From Haloprofundus salinisoli (lineage in GTDB: Archaea > Halobacteriota > Halobacteria > Halobacteriales > Haloferacaceae), in assembly GCF_020097815.1 (NCBI RefSeq), contig NZ_CP083663.1:1984001-2048000 (forward strand): a stretch of 64,000 bases of DNA, given 5' to 3'. The notes under the pieces were generated by a model, which was not told the origin of the DNA, searched no databases, and saw only the letters and a program-made list of their open reading frames with translations. Each line of letters begins with the position of its first letter. The stretch's first letter is position 1. This document shows, piece by piece, positions 63,464 through 64,000 of the stretch. Both the position numbers and the translations under genes were made by a program.

Positions 63464-64000
63464 TCAGTTACGGCCCCACTCGGCCGTCCGACGCGGGCGG
63501 TCCGAGACGGCCATCACGTCGAGCGGTTCGTCGCGGACGTCCAGCGCCGCCAGCGCCGCCTCCGTGCTCGCCGCCGTCGAGAAGTACGGCACCTCCTCGG
63601 AGACGCATGTTTCGAGCAGGTCGCGGTCGTCGGAGACGACGAGGTCCACGTCGCCTTTACGGATCGCCGCGGTCACGTCGCCGAACTCGCCGAGGTCGTA
63701 GGCGGCGGCGAGTTCCTCGCGGAGGGCGTCGGCTTCCTCGCTCTCCGGCGCGGGGAACGAGTCGCCAAGGAACGAGACGACCGCCGTCCCGCCTTCGGGA
63801 ATCGGCGACCCGGCGGCCGACTGCGCCTTCTCGTACGCCTTGCCGAACGAGCGCGCGGTCCCCATCACCTCGCCGGTCGACTTCATCTCCGGGCCGAGGC
63901 GCGGGTCGCTCCCCGGCAGGCGGTCGAACGGCAGGACGACCTCCTTGACGCTCGGGTGCTCGGGAATCCGCTCTTCGGTGTCGAGGTCGGCGAGCGACGC
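63464..64000 (-). CDS. carB: Carbamoyl-phosphate synthase large subunit, C-terminal part
   Basis: Only the last 178 residues are inside the window; the gene continues past 64000. The end of the second ATP-grasp half ([20 protein letters not shown]) and the MGS-like regulatory domain ([27 protein letters not shown]) are clear. CarB makes carbamoyl phosphate for arginine and pyrimidine synthesis. A GGTGACC-A-GGTCACC dyad at 63314-63328 lies between this gene and nadK and may help end transcription. Confidence 0.93.
   Translation of the reverse strand, partial: ASLADLDTEERIPEHPSVKEVVLPFDRLPGSDPRLGPEMKSTGEVMGTARSFGKAYEKAQSAAGSPIPEGGTAVVSFLGDSFPAPESEEADALREELAAAYDLGEFGDVTAAIRKGDVDLVVSDDRDLLETCVSEEVPYFSTAASTEAALAALDVRDEPLDVMAVSDRPRRTAEWGRN

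Overview
The window is a stretch of haloarchaeal chromosome. Codons are strongly GC-rich in third position, the proteins are acidic, secreted proteins carry Tat lipobox or PGF-CTERM signals, and a bacterioruberin (C50 carotenoid) gene set is present. Many genes have a TATA-like box about 25-30 nt before the start codon and little leader, as is usual in haloarchaea. Gene content fits the Haloferacales; I cannot name the genus.

Region by region: (1) 0-1 kb is the end of the spc ribosomal operon (L30, L15), but secY, which normally follows L15 in archaea, is not there; it lies at 23.1-24.6 kb on the other strand. (2) 1.1-6.4 kb holds phytoene synthase and a convergent crtD-lyeJ-cruF operon for bacterioruberin. 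(3) 6.5-14.4 kb is mixed housekeeping and small haloarchaeal genes (SDR, MFS, ZIP transporter, PGF-CTERM surface protein, zinc ribbons, archaeal ornithine cyclodeaminase, hydrolase). (4) 14.8-18.3 kb is a NikR-type regulator convergent with a ZnuABC-like metal ABC transporter. (5) 18.3-22.9 kb is less GC-rich and gene-poor, with gene remnants, a histidine kinase/response regulator pair, a HalOD1 protein and a small two-gene unit. (6) 23-26.9 kb is secY, a likely replication origin with inverted repeats around an AT-rich core, and orc1/cdc6. (7) 27-30.1 kb is a class II ribonucleotide reductase. (8) 30.8-35.1 kb is the trpDFEG operon with a candidate TGTAC operator, then tRNA-Val(GAC). (9) 35.4-45.9 kb includes a GNAT protein, a lycopene cyclase-domain protein, a CBS-domain protein, radB divergent from a YqgF/RuvC-like gene, larC, cdc48 and a CinA-type protein. 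(10) 46.1-53.7 kb is the phosphate system: two adjacent phoU paralogues, pstBACS, and a divergent AbrB-PhoU gene. (11) 54-64 kb holds S8e, NurA and HerA for DNA end resection, a UspA protein, a KaiC-like ATPase, NAD kinase and the 3' end of carB.

The most interesting non-coding signals are: a set of five imperfect 18-bp repeats arranged head-to-head around an AT-rich core beside orc1/cdc6 (probable origin); a family of six hairpin-rich elements, each placed directly after a stop codon and reading in the same direction as the gene before it; the TGTAC inverted repeat next to the trp TATA box; and the split of secY from the spc operon, which suggests an inversion with one breakpoint next to the origin.
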